Positions 60,289 through 64,000 of a stretch of DNA of 64,000 nt are shown piece by piece. Source of the stretch: a virus; IMG/VR virus record IMGVR_UViG_3300017991_000005, positions 1 to 64,000 of that record; one strand, given 5' to 3'. The stretch's first letter is position 1. Each line of letters begins with the position of its first letter. The notes under the pieces are model-generated. The model had not been told where the DNA came from, ran no database searches, and worked only from the letters and a program-made list of their open reading frames with translations. The position numbers and the translations under genes were made by a program.

Positions 60289-61820
60289 CAATCGTCCCCA
60301 GCCGCCAGGGAGGCGACGGCCGCCCCCAGAAGCCGCCGTCCAAAGTCGGCGAGAAAATCGCCGTCCTCAGCCCGGTCCAGGGTGAACTCCTCGAAAACGT
60401 CTTCCGAAAAGGGGTCCTCGGCCGGGTGCCGCGACGTTCCCGTGAAGATGCAAAGCGACTTCTCCGAGGCCCCCACATAGACCCGGAAATTCCGGCCCTC
60501 CGGGCCCTTGATCCGGAACCGGAACACGTACTCCCCGAGCTGGACGGAGCCCACGGCCAGAAGTGGCTTCTCCAGCGCGACGATCCCGCCCAAGAGCTGG
60601 TGCAGCTCCGCCGCGAACCGGGCCGCGACACGCTTCACCCGCTCGACGGCCTCGACCTCCTGCCGAGACACGAACCGGGCCTGGACTTCCTCCCCCGTCA
60701 TGGCGAAGAGCTCTATCACGAGGGGCTTTCCACCCGGACCGAGCCCCTTGTGCTCGTGCCACCCGCTGGGGGACAGGATGAAGGACCTATGACCGTATCC
60801 CAGGACGTGCACCGCTTCAACCTGGAACTGGCGCACCGCCCCCTCGTATTGGAGGCCGAGCATGTCCCCTTCCCCCACAGAATCGAGCAGGAAGGCCCCT
60901 CCCGCCTCCGGAGAGCCGCTTTCTGGGGGCTCCGGGTGCCGAGGGAGGGGGGCGTCCTCCTGGGCGCCTCGGAGGGGCCCTCCTGGGCTTCCGATAGTGC
61001 GCCCGGACAGGTGCAGGCCGAGAACGATCTGGCGCACCCCCTCCGAGCAGAGCCCCAGAAAGGCCACCGGCGAGGAGGCCGAGAACTTGATGTCCAGGCA
61101 CCCCTTGATCCATGCCCAGTCGCCCCCTACCGCCCAGTGGGAACACTTCGTGAACAGGGTATTCGTATTGTGTTCCAGGGAGATGAGGCGGTCCGCCGCC
61201 ACGATGATCTCGGTCTCGGTCTCCGCCGTGAGGAGCTCCCGGTAGGCCCTGGCGATTTCGAGCCACGCCTTGCCGCCGAAACTCCCGCTCCACTTCGCCC
61301 CGGCGGTCCTGTCGAAGACGCGCTCGGCCACCTCGTGGAAGGGGAGGCCCGTCTCCCGCGACGCGGTTGCACCGGCCACATAGGACTGGAGATAGCCGGG
61401 GAACTGGGTGTCGAGAGGCGGCGCCGGGGTTACGGGCTCACAGTCGAGGCCCGCCCCCGCGTGGGAGTAGATGGCGTCGTAGATGAAGAACCACTTGCGC
61501 CCTACGGGACCGAAGTTCTTCGTGAAGAAGCCGGACCGAGAGGGCGAGAGCTTCCCCTTGTCGTAGATATGCCGGACCTCGGCAGCGAGGATGAACAGGC
61601 CGTCCCGCACGAGGGCCCGCTTCATGGCCTGCACGACTGCGGCCCGGATGGCCGTTGCCGCACCGGCGAGGTCCGGGTCGCACACGACGCATCCCAGGGT
61701 TTGGGCGTCCTGGGCGAACACGAAGGAGGCGTCCTCCGTGTCAATGAGCTCGAATCGGACTCCCGCCACCGCGTAGAAGTCCATGAGCAACGTCTGAGGA
61801 TTGAAGTTCGTGGCGTCCAT
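60288..61820 (-). CDS. Large hypothetical accessory protein (510 aa)
   Basis: A 510-residue protein, the largest of the accessory region. No family is recognised. The N-terminus alternates helices and strands (FNPQTLLMDFYAVAGVRFELIDTEDASFVFAQDAQ) with C-x-x-C (CVVC). A Pro/Gly/Glu linker near residues 275-312 separates it from a beta-rich C-terminal half (QLGEYVFRFRIKGPEGRNFRVYVGASEKSLCIF). It is the first gene after the promoter at 61.85 kb, so probably strongly expressed early. Confidence 0.65.
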   Translation of the reverse strand: MDATNFNPQTLLMDFYAVAGVRFELIDTEDASFVFAQDAQTLGCVVCDPDLAGAATAIRAAVVQAMKRALVRDGLFILAAEVRHIYDKGKLSPSRSGFFTKNFGPVGRKWFFIYDAIYSHAGAGLDCEPVTPAPPLDTQFPGYLQSYVAGATASRETGLPFHEVAERVFDRTAGAKWSGSFGGKAWLEIARAYRELLTAETETEIIVAADRLISLEHNTNTLFTKCSHWAVGGDWAWIKGCLDIKFSASSPVAFLGLCSEGVRQIVLGLHLSGRTIGSPGGPLRGAQEDAPLPRHPEPPESGSPEAGGAFLLDSVGEGDMLGLQYEGAVRQFQVEAVHVLGYGHRSFILSPSGWHEHKGLGPGGKPLVIELFAMTGEEVQARFVSRQEVEAVERVKRVAARFAAELHQLLGGIVALEKPLLAVGSVQLGEYVFRFRIKGPEGRNFRVYVGASEKSLCIFTGTSRHPAEDPFSEDVFEEFTLDRAEDGDFLADFGRRLLGAAVASLAAGDD

Positions 61821-61845
61821 CTCGCCCCACCCATGAAACGGCCCG

Positions 61846-61874
61846 ATTGTACGGTATCACGGACCGCTTGTCAA
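61846..61874 (-). promoter_or_regulatory. Strong sigma-70-like promoter
   Basis: The minus strand has TTGACA (61869-61874), a 17-nt spacer and TACAAT (61846-61851). The first 18 bases, TTGACAAGCGGTCCGTGA, differ by one base from the 53.26-kb promoter. Confidence 0.8.
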
Positions 61875-61893
61875 ACGAAAAGCCGGGGCGGGG

Positions 61894-62160
61894 TTAGTTG
61901 AAGAGCTGGAGGCGAAGGTTCATGAAAGGCTTGCTGAACACGTAGTCCGCCGAAGCCCAGCGGGAGCCGGTCGTCATCACGAGGGGCAGCCCCTCCTCGA
62001 CCACGACCTCCACGTCTTCGAGCATCTCCCAGATGTTCGGCCCTACCTGCTTCGCATGGCCGTCCCGCACGAGGTCGTGGATGGGCACGCGATAGGTCCC
62101 CGAAGCCGAGGGGTAGGGCAGCGGGCGGATGCCCGCCGGGTTGTCGGTTCCTTCGCTCAT
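61894..62160 (-). CDS. Small hypothetical protein
   Basis: An 88-residue protein (SGTYRVPIHDLVRDGHAKQVGPNIWEMLEDVEVVVEEG...). A strand-helix-strand arrangement is likely. No family is recognised. It follows the predicted promoter at 62.17 kb. Confidence 0.6.
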   Translation of the reverse strand: MSEGTDNPAGIRPLPYPSASGTYRVPIHDLVRDGHAKQVGPNIWEMLEDVEVVVEEGLPLVMTTGSRWASADYVFSKPFMNLRLQLFN

Positions 62161-62166
62161 GCTCTC

Positions 62167-62195
62167 AGTCTATCCCCGGCCGCCGGGCCGGTCAA
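62167..62195 (-). promoter_or_regulatory. Sigma-70-like promoter
   Basis: The minus strand has TTGACC (62190-62195), a 17-nt GC-rich spacer and TAGACT (62167-62172). It overlaps the stop of the upstream gene and is weaker than the two TTGACA promoters. Confidence 0.45.
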
Positions 62196-62869
62196 TCCTT
62201 GATCTCCTCGTAGGTCTCGAACCAGGATTCCAGGACGACACCGCCGTCCTTGATGTTCTGGACCTTGCGGCCGAGGGCCTTGTGCTCCCGGAGGGCCCGC
62301 TTGCGCTCCTTGACGGCCTCGGCCTTGGCCTTCTTCCAGTCGTCGGCGTGGACAACGCCCGTGGGCTCACCCGTGGGGACCGGGTGCTTCACCACCAGGA
62401 GGACCTTGATCCGGTCCGGGTCGTGCACGATCTCGACGCCCTCGACGCTCCAGTGCGGCTTGTCCGCGTCGCCCGGAGTGTAGAACGTACGCCCGGCCGT
62501 GCTGAGGTCCTGGGACCCCCAGACCTTGACGCCCCGCCCCTCGCGGAGCCACGAGAGGACCTGCTCGCCCTGCTCGCGGTCCTTCACGTAGATGGTGTAC
62601 TGGGGCTCCCAGTAGAGGGGCTTCTTGACCTCGCCGGGCGACACGTCGATGCACAGGCCCGTGAGCTCTCCGTCGTCGAGGGTCTCCAGCCGGAGCTGGG
62701 GGACTTTCCCCTCCTCGAAGTACCGCGTGCCGTGCTCGTTCGTCCGGAGCCCGTTCACGGCCTTGACGTAGAGCGGCCCCCAGGGAGGGATGCCCCTGGA
62801 CGTGTACCCCGTGTAGTCGTCGAGCTGCACCGTGTCGCCCACGGCCGGGATGTACTGCTTGGGGATCAT
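62192..62869 (-). CDS. Hypothetical accessory protein
   Basis: A 225-residue protein from the ATG at 62869, coupled by ATGA. The N-terminus looks like an SH3-like barrel (PAVGDTVQLDDYTGYTSRGIPPWGPLYVKAV). The middle is strand-rich, and the C-terminus is a Lys/Arg-rich coiled coil (DDWKKAKAEAVKERKRALREHKALGRKV). Nucleic-acid binding is plausible. No family is recognised. Confidence 0.6.
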   Translation of the reverse strand: MIPKQYIPAVGDTVQLDDYTGYTSRGIPPWGPLYVKAVNGLRTNEHGTRYFEEGKVPQLRLETLDDGELTGLCIDVSPGEVKKPLYWEPQYTIYVKDREQGEQVLSWLREGRGVKVWGSQDLSTAGRTFYTPGDADKPHWSVEGVEIVHDPDRIKVLLVVKHPVPTGEPTGVVHADDWKKAKAEAVKERKRALREHKALGRKVQNIKDGGVVLESWFETYEEIKD

Positions 62870-63363
62870 GACGCCTCCTCGATGTCCACGTCCAGGGAGC
62901 GCCCGCACAGGTCGAGGCATCCCAGGAACCACTTGCCCTTCTTCCGGGCCCACCGGGGCACCAGGATGGAACCGCACTCGCACCGACGGATCGGGACCGC
63001 CAGGGCGATGATCGTCGCCACCCGGTGCACCACGCGCTCGTAGAACCGATCCACGCCGCCGTTCCCATCGAGCCCGGCCCGGTGCACCTTCTTGAGGTTC
63101 CCGACGAAGCGCGTGCGCTCGCGGCCCACGTAGCGGACCACGAACTTCACCGCGTCCTCGCCGTCCTCCTTGAGGGCCCGCGTCTTGGGGTCGTAGGACG
63201 TGTAGACAAGGACCGAAACGCGGGGGTTGTCCGTGGGGACCTCGAAGATAATCTCCGAGTACCCGATCTCGGCCTCGGCGTCGTGGGCCCGCTTCACGCG
63301 GTTCCGGCCCTCGACCGTCCGGGTCAGTTCCCGGTGGAACGCATTGAGCTTCACCGTCGTCAT
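62866..63363 (-). CDS. Hypothetical protein with topoisomerase-type zinc ribbon
   Basis: A 165-residue protein from the ATG at 63363. The first 120 residues form an alpha/beta domain with basic patches (VKRAHDAEAEIGYSEIIFEVP...VGRERTRFVGNLKKVHRAG). The end carries a C4 ribbon (CECGSILVPRWARKKGKWFLGCLDLC), close to the zinc ribbons at the C-terminus of type IA topoisomerases and related nuclease-associated proteins. DNA binding is likely. The enzymatic role is unknown. Confidence 0.65.
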   Translation of the reverse strand: MTTVKLNAFHRELTRTVEGRNRVKRAHDAEAEIGYSEIIFEVPTDNPRVSVLVYTSYDPKTRALKEDGEDAVKFVVRYVGRERTRFVGNLKKVHRAGLDGNGGVDRFYERVVHRVATIIALAVPIRRCECGSILVPRWARKKGKWFLGCLDLCGRSLDVDIEEAS

Positions 63364-63365
63364 CA

Positions 63366-63521
63366 CTACCTCCCGTCTTGCGTGAACGTGACGTAGAAGT
63401 CGGGCAGGAATCCGCCCTTCTCGCGCCACTCGCGGAGGTCCTCCAGGGCGGCGTGGGCTTCTTCCCAGTCGCCGTCCCGGATCGCCTCGCAGAACCTCTC
63501 GATGCACGCTTTGGGGTCCAT
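63366..63521 (-). CDS. 51-residue acidic helical protein
   Basis: A short protein (MDPKACIERFCEAIRDGDWEEAHAALEDLREWREKGGFLP...) predicted as two helices, with the look of a tetratricopeptide-like hairpin. It has a GGAGG ribosome site and ends two bases from the next gene's ATG. The function is unknown. Confidence 0.6.
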   Translation of the reverse strand: MDPKACIERFCEAIRDGDWEEAHAALEDLREWREKGGFLPDFYVTFTQDGR

Positions 63522-63542
63522 GGCTCCTCCTGTCCTATCGTC

Positions 63543-63633
63543 TGGTGCCGGGCACGGGACTCGAACCCGTAACTGATTCCGAGGGGGAATCCACCTTTCT
63601 AAGAGGCTGCGTCTGCCTTTGCGCCAGCCCGGC
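63543..63633 (-). tRNA. tRNA-Leu (UAG)
   Basis: On the minus strand GCCGGGC pairs with GCCCGGC, followed by an A and an encoded CCA. The D-arm (GGCGCAAAGGCAGACGC), the anticodon loop CTTAGAA (anticodon UAG, reading CUA and probably other CUN codons), a long variable arm (GATTCC/GGAATC) and the T-arm (ACGGGTTCGAGTCCCGT) are all present. The long variable arm fits class II leucine tRNAs. The anticodon stem has one weak pair. Confidence 0.9.
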
Positions 63634-63642
63634 ATTGATCTC

Positions 63643-63876
63643 CTAATGGTCCTCTCCGGCGTCGCGGCACCACCCCTCACAGTGGGGCGTGTGCTCCTTG
63701 TACTCGACCAGGGCGAGGAAGTCCTCGACCTCGGCCGAGTTCTGGAGGAGGCGCCGCCACGCGGCCGTAGCCGCCTCGGCGTCGCGGCCGAAACGGGCGA
63801 AGACGAGACGGGCGAGGTCCACGTGGTCCAGGGTCGTGAAGAGGCGCCCGTCGGTGGTGGTAACGGAGAGGTCCAT
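63643..63876 (-). CDS. Small hypothetical protein
   Basis: A 77-residue protein: a short beta hairpin (MDLSVTTTDGRLFTTLDHVD), then helices (LARLVFARFGRDAEAATAAWRRLLQ) and a His/Cys-containing end (HTPHCEGWCRDAGEDH) that may bind metal. It follows the terminator at 63.9 kb and precedes the tRNA. Confidence 0.6.
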   Translation of the reverse strand: MDLSVTTTDGRLFTTLDHVDLARLVFARFGRDAEAATAAWRRLLQNSAEVEDFLALVEYKEHTPHCEGWCRDAGEDH

Positions 63877-63888
63877 TGTGTTGCCCCC

Positions 63889-63914
63889 AAAAGGGGCGGC
63901 CGATTCGGCCGCCC
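63889..63914 (-). terminator. Intrinsic terminator
   Basis: On the minus strand GGGCGGCCGA...TCGGCCGCCC forms a stem of at least eight pairs with a short loop, followed by CTTTT. It begins at the stop codon of the gene entering from the right edge. Confidence 0.8.
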
Positions 63915-64000
63915 TATCCTTCGGCCGCGCCCGCGTGGCGCTTGGCGACCTGGACGGTGTAGGCGTTCCGGTACGCCTGCCAGCACCCCAGGGAAGGCGT
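63914..64000 (-). CDS. C-terminal end of a gene entering from the right
   Basis: The minus-strand frame ends ...GCWQAYRNAYTVQVAKRHAGAAEG and a TAG at 63914-63916. The frame is open to the window edge and the residues look like genuine protein. Too little remains to identify it. Confidence 0.65.
   Translation of the reverse strand, partial: TPSLGCWQAYRNAYTVQVAKRHAGAAEG

Overview
This window is a GC-rich stretch of a large tailed double-stranded DNA bacteriophage. Every convincing gene lies on the minus strand, so transcription runs from high to low coordinates. Genes are packed with ATGA, GTGA and TAATG overlaps. The head genes are of the T4 type: a prohead protease of the gp21 (S80) kind, fused to a scaffold-like tail, lies directly upstream of a major capsid protein. 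The promoters I can see are sigma-70-like (TTGACA, 17 nt, TATAAT-like), so the host is a bacterium with an ordinary housekeeping RNA polymerase. I cannot name the host further. I did not recognise a terminase, portal, tail sheath or tape measure; they probably lie outside the window.

In order of transcription: (1) 64.0-45.4 kb is an accessory, probably early, region. It holds about 30 small genes, a tRNA-Leu, a DNA adenine methyltransferase, a metallophosphoesterase, an HNH protein, DUF4326-like and DUF5662-like proteins, and many zinc-knuckle proteins. Three members look like relatives of the phage's own head genes: a zinc-finger protein ending in a capsid-protein domain (45.9 kb), a protease-fold protein without catalytic residues (58.0 kb), and a zinc-ribbon protein with a protease-like core (47.7 kb). 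(2) 45.4-44.5 kb is a 0.9-kb non-coding region with a terminator, direct repeats, G-runs, palindromes and a promoter. (3) 44.5-23.1 kb encodes very large proteins: 2678, 872 and 2481 residues, a ParB-like/zincin fusion, a second ParB-like protein and a SpeD-like enzyme. The large proteins are studded with L-x-E-(A/G/S) motifs, the T4 prohead protease cleavage consensus, so they may be polyproteins processed during head assembly. (4) 23.1-11.6 kb holds virion proteins, protease-scaffold, major capsid protein, a Lys-rich basic protein, a radical SAM/ParB-like pair and a neck-like protein. (5) 11.6 kb to the left edge holds collagen-like fibres, a papain-like hydrolase, a glycosyltransferase/methyltransferase block, small membrane proteins, and a tail-completion-like protein followed by a beta-helix tail spike cut by the window edge.

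Three dispersed DNA motifs stand out: an 18-nt palindrome (ACTGTCGCTACCGACAGT and variants, 7 copies), a 14-mer (CGTAAGCGCGTACG, 5 copies) and a clustered 11-mer (CGGTCCCAGGG, 7 copies within 1.5 kb). Several copies sit at predicted promoters and look like sites for a phage regulator. Functional assignments rest on motifs read by eye; no database search was run.
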